A stretch of DNA of 14,914 nt from Acidimicrobiia bacterium (GCA_009377735.1 WHTL01000056.1:1-14914); one strand, 5' to 3'; shown: positions 6,626-13,906, numbered from the stretch's first letter. Program-made: numbers and translations. Notes: generated by a model from the letters alone, not told the origin.

Positions 6626-8059
6626 ATGTCAGCCACGGTGATCTTGGCCACCAGCAATGGGACTGGGTTGGGACACCTCACCCGCCAGATGTGTGTCGCC
6701 CTCTCCATGGACGAGCACATCAACCCAGTCATCTTCTCCCTATCACAGGCGGTCCCCGTCATTTCCGAGCACGGACTTCACGGGGAATATTGCCCCAGCT
6801 ACGACCGGGACTGGATGCCGAAGTTCCTGTGGCAGTACTACATGGCAGAGAGACTCGTCGGCCTCGTCAAGGAGACCGATGCCAAGGTTGTCGCCTTCGA
6901 TGGGGTTGTGCCCCACATCGGATTAATTCGAGCCAGGGCCCGCCTCCCCAACGTCGCCTTCGTTTGGATGCGTCGGGGGATGTGGCGTCCCGATATCAAC
7001 CATCCCCAGTTGAAGCGGTCACCTGTCTTCGATCTCATCCTCGAGCCGGGCGACCTGGCTGCCGACGGTGACGTCGGGCCGACCGCCGACCGGGACGACG
7101 CGATCCGCCTGCCGCCGATCTCCATGGTGGAGCACATCTCTCCCATCCCCCGGGCGGAGGCGGCCCGGGCTCTGGGTCTCGACCCCGATCGGCCGACTGC
7201 ATTACTCACTTTGAGCAGCGGTGTCCTCAACGACGTGGCTCGCCCGGGGTCGGCGGTCCTGGAGACCTTCCTCGATCATCCCGATTGGCAGGTAGCCGTG
7301 ACCCGGACCGCCCTCACTCGGGGAGGTGTCCCATTGGTGGACGCCGATCGTTGTGTCGAACTAACGGGGGTCTACCCGTTGGCGAGATACCTGAGTGCCT
7401 TCGATGCCGCCGTCGGCGCCGGTGGTTACAACACCTGCCACGAGCTGCTCTTCTCAGGGATTCCCACGCTCTTCGTCCCCAACAATTCCTCCACCACCGA
7501 CAATCAGCGGCGGAGAGCCTCGTGGCTGGCCGATGCCGGATATGCGCTCTTTGCCGACGAAACTCTTCTCGACGAGGTCAGCGCCCAGACCGCCAGACTG
7601 TGTGACGAGGGGGTCCGGGGCGAGCTGGCCGCGGCGTGTCGGACCTTGGAACCCCCCAATGGGAGCAAGGTCGCGGTGCGGGAATTGGTGAAGCTGGTCG
7701 ACAGCTTCGAGCCGACCTCGGCAACGGTCGACCGTATCACCCTTTTCAAGTTCTGGGCGAAGCGGAATATCGAGCGTCTCCTGGGGCCACGAGGAAGTGC
7801 CCTAGTGCGACGGCTCCTGGGGCGACCCACGACGGGTGGGCTGGCCAAATTGCTTCCGGTCCGGGTGATCGAGGATGCCGACCGACTCCCCGCAGCCAAC
7901 GACGAACCACGTCCCTTGGTCCTAACCGAAACCCTCGACCGGGAGCTCATGTCAGACGATATGTGTCTGGAACATCTCCTTCCTGGATCCTCGGAGCGTC
8001 ATCGCCGAAGGCGACGCCGGATCGTCAAGGAGTTCTACGACGTGCGTGAGGAGACGTAA
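6626..8059 (+). CDS. GT-B fold glycosyltransferase, MurG/GT28-like (paralogue of the 3067-4419 gene)
   Basis: A 477-residue protein clearly homologous along its whole length to the minus-strand glycosyltransferase. Shared blocks are ILATSNGTGLGHLTRQ near the N-terminus, VAFDGVVP, LPNVAFVWMRR, LILEPGDLAA, IPRAEAARALGLD, and the donor-domain motif GGYNTCHELLFSGIP. By eye about half the residues match in the first 190 positions. Like its paralogue it has an Arg-rich linker after the GT-B fold and the C-terminal tail EHLLPGSS followed by a run of Arg and RIVKEF, here extended by eight residues. Probable role: sugar transfer from a nucleotide donor, acceptor unknown. ATG 6626 is preferred over GTG 6623 directly before it; neither has a ribosome binding site. 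It ends 3 bp from the convergent msrA stop. The two copies probably add successive sugars or act on related acceptors, which is inference. Confidence 0.85.
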   Translation: MSATVILATSNGTGLGHLTRQMCVALSMDEHINPVIFSLSQAVPVISEHGLHGEYCPSYDRDWMPKFLWQYYMAERLVGLVKETDAKVVAFDGVVPHIGLIRARARLPNVAFVWMRRGMWRPDINHPQLKRSPVFDLILEPGDLAADGDVGPTADRDDAIRLPPISMVEHISPIPRAEAARALGLDPDRPTALLTLSSGVLNDVARPGSAVLETFLDHPDWQVAVTRTALTRGGVPLVDADRCVELTGVYPLARYLSAFDAAVGAGGYNTCHELLFSGIPTLFVPNNSSTTDNQRRRASWLADAGYALFADETLLDEVSAQTARLCDEGVRGELAAACRTLEPPNGSKVAVRELVKLVDSFEPTSATVDRITLFKFWAKRNIERLLGPRGSALVRRLLGRPTTGGLAKLLPVRVIEDADRLPAANDEPRPLVLTETLDRELMSDDMCLEHLLPGSSERHRRRRRRIVKEFYDVREET

Positions 8060-8062
8060 CCC

Positions 8063-8698
8063 TCAGCGCGGGAAGGGAATCCCTGTCGTGGAGTGGCAGT
8101 CGTAGCCGTTGGGGTTCTTCGCCAGATACTGCTGGTGGTAGTCCTCGGCGTAGTAGAAATCGTCCAGGTCTTCGATCTCTGTCCTGATCTCGTCGAAGCC
8201 TCTCTCGGTGAGGACCTCCTGGTAACGATCCCGTGACTTCTCGGCGGAGACCCGCTGTTCCTCCGATATTGCCAGGACCGCGGAGCGATACTGGGTACCC
8301 ACATCGTTCCCCTGGCGCATTCCCTGGGTGGGATCATGGATCTCCCAGAACGTGGCGAGAAGCTCTTCATAGGTGATCTTCTCGGGGTCGTACACCACCA
8401 GGACCGCCTCGGTGTGGCCGGTCCTCCCCGAACACACTTCCTCATAGGTCGGGTTGGGGGTGGCGCCACCGGCGTATCCCACTGCAGTCGACCAGACACC
8501 GTCCTTCTGCCAGAAGCGACGCTCCACACCCCAGAAGCAGCCGGACCCGAAAACGGCGATCTTGGTGTGCTCGGGGAATGGGGGCACGGTGGCCGTTCCC
8601 AATACCAGGTGCTTGGGGTTGATACGGATAGGCTCCTCCCGTCCCGGAAGGGCCTCTGAAGCCGTGATTACTTGGGTCTGACGCTGTCGACCGAACAT
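8063..8698 (-). CDS. msrA: Peptide-methionine (S)-S-oxide reductase MsrA
   Basis: MsrA reduces methionine-S-sulfoxide in proteins and as free amino acid, using a catalytic cysteine regenerated by thioredoxin. The 211 residues contain the N-terminal extension common in longer MsrA proteins (ALPGREEPIRINPKHLVLGT), then the active site GSGCFWGVERRF with Cys54. YAGGATPNPTYEEVCSGRTG (75-94) and HTEAVLVVYDP follow, then the conserved block EIHDPTQGMRQGNDVGTQYR (119-138). The C-terminal part, YHQQYLAKNPNGYDCHSTTG, supplies a likely resolving Cys201. The usual GxGCFWG motif is intact, so the enzyme should be active. It is a single gene with no MsrB fusion. It is divergent from the zinc metallopeptidase gene, with a 118-bp gap holding both promoters. 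The start ATG at 8698 gives the normal N-terminus. Confidence 0.97.
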   Translation of the reverse strand: MFGRQRQTQVITASEALPGREEPIRINPKHLVLGTATVPPFPEHTKIAVFGSGCFWGVERRFWQKDGVWSTAVGYAGGATPNPTYEEVCSGRTGHTEAVLVVYDPEKITYEELLATFWEIHDPTQGMRQGNDVGTQYRSAVLAISEEQRVSAEKSRDRYQEVLTERGFDEIRTEIEDLDDFYYAEDYHQQYLAKNPNGYDCHSTTGIPFPR

Positions 8699-8705
8699 GC
8701 CCCCA

Positions 8706-8711
8706 ATTGTA
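8706..8711 (-). promoter_or_regulatory. Candidate -10 element (TACAAT) of msrA, leaderless type
   Basis: TACAAT on the minus strand is a near-perfect -10 hexamer and ends 7 nt before the msrA ATG, so the mRNA would start at or within a base of the start codon. There is no Shine-Dalgarno sequence and no clear -35. Confidence 0.4.
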
Positions 8712-8801
8712 GGTGGTATGACGACTAGCGGATCACCGGTGAGTTGCCCGCAGTGACCACACAGCCGCCCCGGGGACGGATAACATAAACTGGCAAGCTA
8801 G

Positions 8802-8807
8802 AGGAGG
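8802..8807 (+). promoter_or_regulatory. Ribosome binding site of the zinc metallopeptidase gene
   Basis: AGGAGG, a full Shine-Dalgarno sequence, lies 9 nt before the GTG at 8817 and decides this non-ATG start. A -10-like TAACAT is found at 8781-8786. Confidence 0.75.
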
Positions 8808-8816
8808 CACCGCAAG

Positions 8817-9743
8817 GTGGTCCGTTACAAGAAGACACCAACCAACCCCAACATAGAGGATCGGCGCGGAGCGCCGGGCAGTAGCCGACGCCGCCGAGGT
8901 GGCATCGCCTTAGGGGGAGGTGGCAGCCTCATCATCGTCCTCATCATCATCCTCACCCAATGTCTGGGCGGCGGCCAGTTTGGTGATCTCGGTGGCTTGG
9001 CCGGACAGCTGGCACCCCCCGAGCAAGCCCAGGAAGATGCGGGACCGGTGCCAACTGTCAACCCGGCCGAGGATCCCGATGCCGCACTGAAGACGAAGAT
9101 GAATGCCGTCTACACAGACCTCGACGCTCTCTGGACCGAGGTATTCGCCGAGGCAGGACAGACCGAAGCCTACGCCTCGCCTCAATTCGTTCTCTTCGAG
9201 GGCTCTACCCAGTCCGGTTGTGGCGGGGCCACCGAAGCCGTGGGACCGCACTACTGCCCGCTCGACCAGACGATGTACGTCGACTTCAGTTTCTTCACCG
9301 AGTTGCGGGAGCGATTCGGGGCGAGCGGCGACTTCGCCCCCGACTACGTCATCGCCCACGAGTTCGGTCATCATGTCCAGGCCCTGCTCGGCATCGCAGA
9401 TCAGGTCCGACAACTGCAACAACAAAACCCGGGGGCCGCCAACGACCTCTCCATTGCCATGGAGCTCCAGGCGGATTGCTTTGCCGGGGTGTGGGCCTCC
9501 ACTCTCTATGTGGGTGAGGACGCGCCGCAGGGGGAGTTGATCGAGCTGGATCAGGGCGAGGTGAATGAGGCCCTTGAGGCCGCCGCCGCCGTCGGTGACG
9601 ACCGGATCCAGGAGCAGGCGACCGGCATGGTGAACCCCGAGCAGTGGACCCACGGTTCTTCGGAGCAGCGTATGCAATGGTTCACCCAGGGCTATGAGGC
9701 CGGCGACCCCGCCTCCTGTGACACCTTCAGCGCCCTCGGCTAA
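8817..9743 (+). CDS. Membrane-anchored neutral zinc metallopeptidase (YpfJ/Zn_peptidase family)
   Basis: A 308-residue protein of the YpfJ-like putative neutral zinc metallopeptidase family (Pfam Zn_peptidase). The cytoplasmic N-terminus is basic (SRRRRGG). One transmembrane segment follows at about residues 34-50 (GGGGSLIIVLIIILTQCL), then a Gly/Pro-rich linker and the catalytic domain outside the cell. The zinc motif HEFGHH (181-186, with Glu182 as catalytic base) and the downstream acid in AMELQADCFAG (Glu217) complete a gluzincin-like site. FEGSTQSGCGGA and HYCPLDQTMYVDFSFF are family blocks; Cys135 and Cys147 may form a disulfide. The biological substrate of the family is not known. The start GTG 8817 is supported by AGGAGG. 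A hairpin follows the stop, and the next gene is co-directional with about 70 bp between them. The family call is secure, the function generic. Confidence 0.92.
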   Translation: MVRYKKTPTNPNIEDRRGAPGSSRRRRGGIALGGGGSLIIVLIIILTQCLGGGQFGDLGGLAGQLAPPEQAQEDAGPVPTVNPAEDPDAALKTKMNAVYTDLDALWTEVFAEAGQTEAYASPQFVLFEGSTQSGCGGATEAVGPHYCPLDQTMYVDFSFFTELRERFGASGDFAPDYVIAHEFGHHVQALLGIADQVRQLQQQNPGAANDLSIAMELQADCFAGVWASTLYVGEDAPQGELIELDQGEVNEALEAAAAVGDDRIQEQATGMVNPEQWTHGSSEQRMQWFTQGYEAGDPASCDTFSALG

Positions 9744-9779
9744 CACCCAACCTCCGAACCACCTTCCAGGTTGTGGTGT
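9743..9779 (+). terminator. Hairpin after the metallopeptidase gene, possible terminator or attenuator
   Basis: ACACCCAACCT (9743-9753) pairs with AGGTTGTGGTGT (9768-9779), giving an 11-bp stem with one bulged T and a 14-nt loop. There is no T run after it, so it may end transcription only partly. It overlaps the candidate -35 of the next gene. Confidence 0.4.
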
Positions 9780-9800
9780 GTCGCGACCTCGACATAACAT
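9771..9800 (+). promoter_or_regulatory. Candidate promoter of the lysozyme-like protein gene
   Basis: TTGTGG (9771-9776) and TAACAT (9795-9800) are 18 bp apart and end 14 nt before the ATG at 9815, giving a very short leader. The same TAACAT hexamer stands upstream of the metallopeptidase gene. Judged from consensus only. Confidence 0.35.
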
Positions 9801-9814
9801 GGCTCCTCTCCCCC

Positions 9815-11074
9815 ATGAAGAAACCACGACTCCTAGCTTTCGTCGCGCTGACACTGCTCACGGTCCTCTTGGCTCCGGGCCTTCTCGCCACACCCGTCAC
9901 TGAGACCGAGGAGGAGGTGGATCGTGCGAAGGCACAGAAGCAACAAGCCGAGGGTCTCTTGAACGATGCGGTCGATGACCGCTCCGAGATTGAGGCCGAC
10001 CTCGCCGAGACCATCACCCGAGTCAACCAGCTCTCCGATGAGCTCACCACCGTTTCGGTCCGCGCTCGCGAGCTTCAGCGGGACGTCGACGAAACGACGG
10101 CGGAGAAGAAGAGCCGTGAGGGGGAGGCACGTCGTCAGACAACCGATGCATATATCCAGGCGATTTCAAGCCCGTCGGCGGTCTTCCTCACTACCGGGGT
10201 CGAGGAGTCCCTAGTGGCGGAGGAGACCATCTCGGGGATGATCTCGGAGTCCCAGTCGGAGATAAACCGGGTGGCGACCCTCAACCGTCAACTCGGAGAG
10301 CTACAGGCCGAGATGGAATTGGAGAAGACCCAGATCGCCGAATTGCAGGAGGAGGTTGAGGCGGAGGTGGGTCATCTCGAGGAGGTGTATGCCGCCGCCG
10401 ACTCCGACGTTGCCGATGCAATAGCCGCTGCCAACGCCGCCGATGCCGACTACAGGGCAGCCCTCACCGACGCCGAGCGAGCCCAGGCAGAGGAGGCGGC
10501 ACGACGTCGGGAGGAGGAGCGGAACCGGAACGACAACGAAGCACCACCCACCACAACACCCGAAGAGGAACCACCGAGCACGGAACCGCCGACAACTGAG
10601 CCACCAGGCACCGAGCCACCGGGCACCGAGCCACCAGGCACCGAGCCACCAGGCACCGAGCCACCAGGCACAGAACCCCCCACAACAGAACCCCCCACAA
10701 CGGAGCCACCCACTACGGAGCCGCCTCCAACCACCGAACCCCCAGGTGAGGAGCCACCACCAGGATCTGGACCCGGGGTCGAGCAGTGGCGCAGCACCGT
10801 TTCCGCATACTTTCCTGCCGAGCGAGTGGAAGGAGCGCTCCGGGTTATGGATTGTGAGAGCAACGGTGACTCGAGCGCCTACAACCCCTATAGCGGTGCC
10901 TCCGGTCTCTATCAGTTCATCCCATCGACCTGGGCGTCGGCGAGCTCCCAAGCTGGTTTCGGTGGGGCGTCGGTCTTCAACGGTGAGGCCAACATCGGCA
11001 CCACTGCCTGGCTCACCAACTACTACGCCAGCCAGGGCCAGGACCCCTGGACACCGTGGTCGTGTAAACCCTGA
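9815..11074 (+). CDS. Secreted coiled-coil protein with Pro/Thr/Glu repeat linker and C-terminal lysozyme-like (transglycosylase) domain
   Basis: A 419-residue exported protein, probably a peptidoglycan-acting enzyme. Order: a signal peptide (MKKPRLL then a hydrophobic stretch to about residue 25), a long coiled coil of about 30-240 rich in Glu, Ala and Gln as in NlpC/RipA- and EnvC-type wall hydrolases, a PPxTE repeat linker (about 253-310), and a C-terminal domain of about 90 residues. That domain has MDCESNGDSSAYNP with Glu348 as candidate catalytic acid, then SGASGLYQFIPSTW and NIGTTAWLTNYY. This pattern belongs to lysozyme-like domains of the SLT/resuscitation-promoting-factor type. Cys347 and Cys417 may pair. 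The enzyme should cleave glycan strands outside the cell, with the coiled coil holding partners or controlling activity. ATG 9815 is chosen over an open frame to 9773 because it gives a clean signal peptide. glgX follows after 38 bp. Confidence 0.85.
   Translation: MKKPRLLAFVALTLLTVLLAPGLLATPVTETEEEVDRAKAQKQQAEGLLNDAVDDRSEIEADLAETITRVNQLSDELTTVSVRARELQRDVDETTAEKKSREGEARRQTTDAYIQAISSPSAVFLTTGVEESLVAEETISGMISESQSEINRVATLNRQLGELQAEMELEKTQIAELQEEVEAEVGHLEEVYAAADSDVADAIAAANAADADYRAALTDAERAQAEEAARRREEERNRNDNEAPPTTTPEEEPPSTEPPTTEPPGTEPPGTEPPGTEPPGTEPPGTEPPTTEPPTTEPPTTEPPPTTEPPGEEPPPGSGPGVEQWRSTVSAYFPAERVEGALRVMDCESNGDSSAYNPYSGASGLYQFIPSTWASASSQAGFGGASVFNGEANIGTTAWLTNYYASQGQDPWTPWSCKP
10571..10720 (+). 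repeat. Ten 15-bp tandem repeats coding PPxTE
   Basis: Ten units in perfect 15-bp register encode PPSTE, PPTTE, five PPGTE and three PPTTE. The PPGTE units between 10601 and 10675 are nearly identical at DNA level, so copy number could change by slippage without breaking the frame. The product is an extended linker in the cell wall. Confidence 0.9.
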
Positions 11075-11112
11075 ACCCGGTGACCACGGACTCCTAAGGT
11101 GGATGATGCCTC

Positions 11113-13122
11113 ATGAAGATCATCGGGATCGGCGACCACACCCGCTTCGGCGCCACCCGCCACGACCAGGGTTGGAATGTGGCGGTTCGAGCACCCAATG
11201 CCATTGGCGTCGAGCTCTGTGTCGTCACCGGTGGCGACGAGGAGACCATCTCCCTCCATGGTCCGTTGGATGGCGTCTTCCACGGCACCGTGACCGGGCT
11301 AGAAGTGGGCCAGGAGTATGGGTTCCGGGTACACGGGCCCTGGGACCCCAGGAATGGGGTGCGTTGTGATCCCTCCAAGCTCCTCATCGATCCCTACGCG
11401 CGGGCAGTCACCGGATCCTACGACGGTGACCATTCCACGCTCTCCATGCCACACCCGGGTTCCGCCGACAGTGGCCCCCAAGTGCCACGGGGAGTGGTTA
11501 CCGACCCAGACAGGTTCGCCACCACCAAGCCACGGGTCCCCTGGGAGGACACGGTCATCTATGAGGCGCACGTCCGTAATCTCACCATGCGTCACCCGGC
11601 GGTTCCCCCGGAGCACCAGGGTCTCTTCCTGGGTGCTGCCTCGGATGCCATCATTGAGCATCTCGTCACGCTGGGTGTCACCACCCTGGAGTTGATGCCG
11701 GTCGCCGAGGCCATCACCGAGCCATTCCTCCTCGATCTCGGTCTCACCAACAATTGGGGCTACTCCCCCATCAATTACTTCGCCCCCTGGAGTCGCTATG
11801 CCTCATCGAGCCTTGGCGCCCAGATCGAGGAGTTCCGCCAAATGGTCGACCGTCTCCACCAGGCTGGGATCGAGGTCGTCGTCGATGTGGTCTACAACCA
11901 CACCGGCGAGGGTGGCAGTGGCGGTGCACACCTCTCGTTCCGTGGTCTCGATGAGGCAGGCTGGTACCGGTTCACCGGAGACGGCCACTACATCGACTGG
12001 ACAGGAACTGGAAACACGGTGGACATGACCGAACCCCATGTCCTCGACCTCACCCTCTCGTCTTTACGATGGTGGGTGGAGGGTCTGGGGGTCGATGGTT
12101 TCCGATTCGATCTGGCAGTGACCCTCGGTCGCGACCCTCATGCCTTCTCCAGGGCGGCTGAGTTCTTTGCTGCCATCGAATACGACCCCGTCCTTAGCGA
12201 TGTCAAGCTGATCGCCGAGCCATGGGACGTAGGGCCGGACGGCTATCAGGTGGGCAACTTTCCTGAGAGCTGGGCGGAATGGAACGATGCCTTCCGCGAC
12301 GACATCCGGAGCGTTTGGGGGAAGGGTCCGCGGCACATGGCCGGACTGGCAACCCGTCTCAGCGGATCCCAGGATCGCTTCTGGTGGAAGGGGCCACTCA
12401 GATCCATCAATCTGATTACGGCACACGACGGCTTCACCCTGCGGGACGTCGTTTCCTACGACCACCGGCACAACACGGCCAATGCCGAAGACAATGCCGA
12501 CGGACATGGCGACAACCGATCCTGGAATTCGGGAGTAGAGGGACCCAGCAACGATCCGGAAGTCCTCGATTTACGGGCTCGCCGCACCCGCTCAATGCTG
12601 GCCGTACTCTTCTGCTCCCAAGGAGTCCCGATGCTGCTGTCGGGTGACGAGCTGGGAAATACCCAGAGAGGCAACAACAATGCCTACGCCCAGGACAACG
12701 AGCTCTCCTGGCTCGATTGGGAGCAGCGGAACGATGATCTGGTCTCCTTCGTCTCCATACTCGCGAGGATCCGTCGTGATCACAGGACTCTGCGACGATC
12801 AGAATGGCTCGAAGGATCCGACGGTGACTACCTCGGCGACATTACCTGGCTGGACACAAAAGGAAACTCCCTCTCCTCCGACGAATGGGAACCGCATCGG
12901 GGGGGTCTCATAGCCCGATATCACGGCAGTGCCACGACCCCGACAGAATCCGATCTCCTTCTCGTTTTCAACACCGCGAGCCATGATCAGGACATGACAC
13001 TCCCGGAAGGCACCTGGCGTATCCTCGCCGACGCCGACCCTCACAAGCACCGAGAAGAAATGTGCGGGGTGGTTATCCGCAGAGGCTTCACCGCCCTGAT
13101 TCTCGAGCAAGCTGACAGCTGA
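11113..13122 (+). CDS. glgX: Glycogen debranching enzyme GlgX (GH13 isoamylase type)
   Basis: GlgX hydrolyses the alpha-1,6 branches left on phosphorylase-trimmed glycogen. The 669 residues match the family length. An N-terminal CBM48-like beta domain (about 10-130, with VAVRAPNA and YGFRVHGPWDP) precedes the (beta/alpha)8 catalytic domain. GH13 regions are clear: VVDVVYNHTGEG (257-267), GFRFDLA with nucleophile Asp333, LIAEPWDVG with acid/base Glu369, and TAHDGFTLRD with Asp439. GNFPESWAEWND and the NAEDNADGHGDNRSWN block (457-472) are typical of GlgX. A C-terminal beta domain closes the protein (LLLVFNTASHDQDMTLP). The start ATG 11113 is preceded by AAGGTGG about 13 nt upstream, a rather distant ribosome binding site. 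It converges on the glgC side, so both glycogen synthesis and breakdown genes meet here, separated by a toxin-antitoxin scar. Confidence 0.96.
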   Translation: MKIIGIGDHTRFGATRHDQGWNVAVRAPNAIGVELCVVTGGDEETISLHGPLDGVFHGTVTGLEVGQEYGFRVHGPWDPRNGVRCDPSKLLIDPYARAVTGSYDGDHSTLSMPHPGSADSGPQVPRGVVTDPDRFATTKPRVPWEDTVIYEAHVRNLTMRHPAVPPEHQGLFLGAASDAIIEHLVTLGVTTLELMPVAEAITEPFLLDLGLTNNWGYSPINYFAPWSRYASSSLGAQIEEFRQMVDRLHQAGIEVVVDVVYNHTGEGGSGGAHLSFRGLDEAGWYRFTGDGHYIDWTGTGNTVDMTEPHVLDLTLSSLRWWVEGLGVDGFRFDLAVTLGRDPHAFSRAAEFFAAIEYDPVLSDVKLIAEPWDVGPDGYQVGNFPESWAEWNDAFRDDIRSVWGKGPRHMAGLATRLSGSQDRFWWKGPLRSINLITAHDGFTLRDVVSYDHRHNTANAEDNADGHGDNRSWNSGVEGPSNDPEVLDLRARRTRSMLAVLFCSQGVPMLLSGDELGNTQRGNNNAYAQDNELSWLDWEQRNDDLVSFVSILARIRRDHRTLRRSEWLEGSDGDYLGDITWLDTKGNSLSSDEWEPHRGGLIARYHGSATTPTESDLLLVFNTASHDQDMTLPEGTWRILADADPHKHREEMCGVVIRRGFTALILEQADS

Positions 13123-13138
13123 CCTGGCTCGGGAGGGA

Positions 13139-13259
13139 TCAACTCGATCCGGGCGACTCCGGCAGACGCCATTGCTCCGGTTCGGTGATCTCCTCGTTCT
13201 TGGCGAGGGCGACTATGCCAGCGGGGAACGGGTTAACCGGGCTTCGTCGCCCGGTGGGT
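13139..13259 (-). pseudogene. Diverged fragment of the glgC 3' end (second copy)
   Basis: The minus strand between 13248 and 13175 repeats the last 25 codons of the intact glgC (14043-13969). My hand alignment gives about 64 of 75 positions equal plus one single-base deletion. Apart from the deletion the translation is DEARLTRSP, GIVALAKNEEITEPE, against DEARFTRSPGG and the same GIVALAKNEEITEPE in glgC. After that Glu the fragment runs on (QWRLPESPGSS) to a TGA at 13139-13141 instead of stopping. Seven of the differences are silent third-position changes, so both copies were under protein-level selection before this one became a fragment. It begins right at the broken toxin stop and has no start. 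It ends 16 bp from the convergent glgX stop. Confidence 0.8.
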
Positions 13260-13658
13260 TCAGGAGGGTCTGTACTGCTCGAACCCGGCGGCCACGAAGT
13301 CGCCGTCATATGCAAAAGCGGTCGACAACCCGCGATCGCTCATAACCACGAAACTGCATATATCCACAAGGGACAGTTCTCGTTTGCCGGCGCTACGCCA
13401 CGCTCCACCCCGCGGTCATGTGTGGAGTGCTCGACCACCGTCACGTCGATGACGGGGAGAAGGTACTCGTGGAAGTGGTCGGCAGCGGCCATTCCTAGCC
13501 GTCGCTGTACGAGTGCAGAGGTCTCGACGACCACATAATTGTGGGTGCTTAGCTGCTCTCTCCCGAGAAGCCTCGCCCAACAGATACCGGCATCCCGATG
13601 GTGTTGATCATCCTCGTCCAGCAGGGTATAGAGGTGCCGATATGCCGACGAATATCAC
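13260..13658 (-). pseudogene. PIN-domain toxin (VapC-like), inactivated by two frameshifts and loss of a catalytic Asp
   Basis: PIN toxins are metal-dependent RNases that halt translation. Read with two frame corrections, the gene is exactly 132 codons, the normal PIN length. It starts with GTG at 13658 overlapping the antitoxin TGA (GTGA). The blocks are VIFVGISA, LYTLLDEDDQHHRDAGICWA, THNYVVVETSALVQRRLG, HEYLLPVIDVTVVEH, then KRELSLVDICSFVVMSDRG, LSTAFAYDGDF and the stop at 13260-13262. An extra base near 13632-13636 (codon 8-9) sends the frame into a TGA within a few codons. A missing base near 13390 shifts it back. In addition the first metal-binding residue, Asp in the usual VFVDTSAL, is Gly here (GGC for GAC) and the next Thr is Ile. 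Glu45 (VVETSAL), Asp99 and Asp118 are still present. Sequencing error could explain the indels but not easily the Asp to Gly change. Confidence 0.8.
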
Positions 13659-13894
13659 CAGCGTCTCGACTCGGCGAGCACTTCGTCGTGATCGCGGCTC
13701 GTGTTTGAGGTTCCTGACTGGAATCCGCCAATCGCATGACGCGCCCGTTCCAACACCCGCTGGGTGTCGCCTCCCTCCAGCTCGTGTTGCAATGCCTCAC
13801 GGATCAGGGCGGCCAGGGACACTCCCCTACGTTCCGCCTCACGGCGGGCAGCTTCGATCTGTGCTTCGGTGAGCGAGATCTGGGTGCGGATCAT
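13655..13894 (-). CDS. Ribbon-helix-helix antitoxin (VapB/CopG-like), orphaned by loss of its toxin
   Basis: A 79-residue protein with an N-terminal ribbon-helix-helix DNA-binding domain: strand MIRTQISLTEAQ, helix AQIEAARREAERRG, turn VSLAALIREALQHEL. A flexible C-terminal part (about 45-79, RVLERARHAIGGFQSG and on) would wrap the toxin. Family knowledge: such proteins neutralise PIN RNases and repress their own operon as dimers. The frame is open far upstream into glgC, but the ATG at 13894 is the real start because the RHH signature begins there. A -10 TATCAT lies 6 nt before it. The 4-base overlap with the toxin start shows operon structure. The antitoxin itself is intact although its partner is broken. 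It could persist by drift, act as a stand-alone repressor, or counter a toxin elsewhere in the genome. Confidence 0.85.
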   Translation of the reverse strand: MIRTQISLTEAQIEAARREAERRGVSLAALIREALQHELEGGDTQRVLERARHAIGGFQSGTSNTSRDHDEVLAESRRW

Positions 13895-13900
13895 TCCCTC

Positions 13901-13906
13901 ATGATA
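13901..13906 (-). promoter_or_regulatory. Candidate -10 element (TATCAT) of the antitoxin gene, leaderless type
   Basis: TATCAT on the minus strand ends 6 nt before the antitoxin ATG. The GAGGGA between them touches the ATG and is too close to work as a normal ribosome binding site, which favours a leaderless transcript starting at the ATG. No good -35 was seen. Confidence 0.35.

Noticed and set aside
8910..9854. Minus-strand open frame of 314 codons
   Set aside because: Shadow of the zinc metallopeptidase gene, caused by GC-rich codons. The plus-strand frame has the HEFGHH motif and a strong ribosome binding site.
10571..10720. Short tandem repeats considered as a CRISPR array
   Set aside because: Units are 15 bp without spacers and keep a reading frame, so they are a coding tandem repeat.
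10443..11369. Plus-strand open frame of 308 codons across the linker repeats and the glgX start
   Set aside because: Out of frame with both genes; His/Arg/Pro-rich translation of the repeats with no domain.
13136..13150. Hairpin GGATC-AACTC-GATCC behind glgX considered as a terminator
   Set aside because: The stem is only 5 bp, there is no T run, and it lies inside the glgC fragment; too weak to annotate.
13185..13538. Plus-strand open frame of 117 codons over the toxin region
   Set aside because: It is antisense to the corrected PIN reading frame and the glgC fragment and shows no protein-like pattern.
13260..13658. Programmed ribosomal frameshifting to express the PIN toxin
   Set aside because: Two separate shifts would be needed, no slippery heptamer is visible at either place, and the catalytic Asp is also missing.
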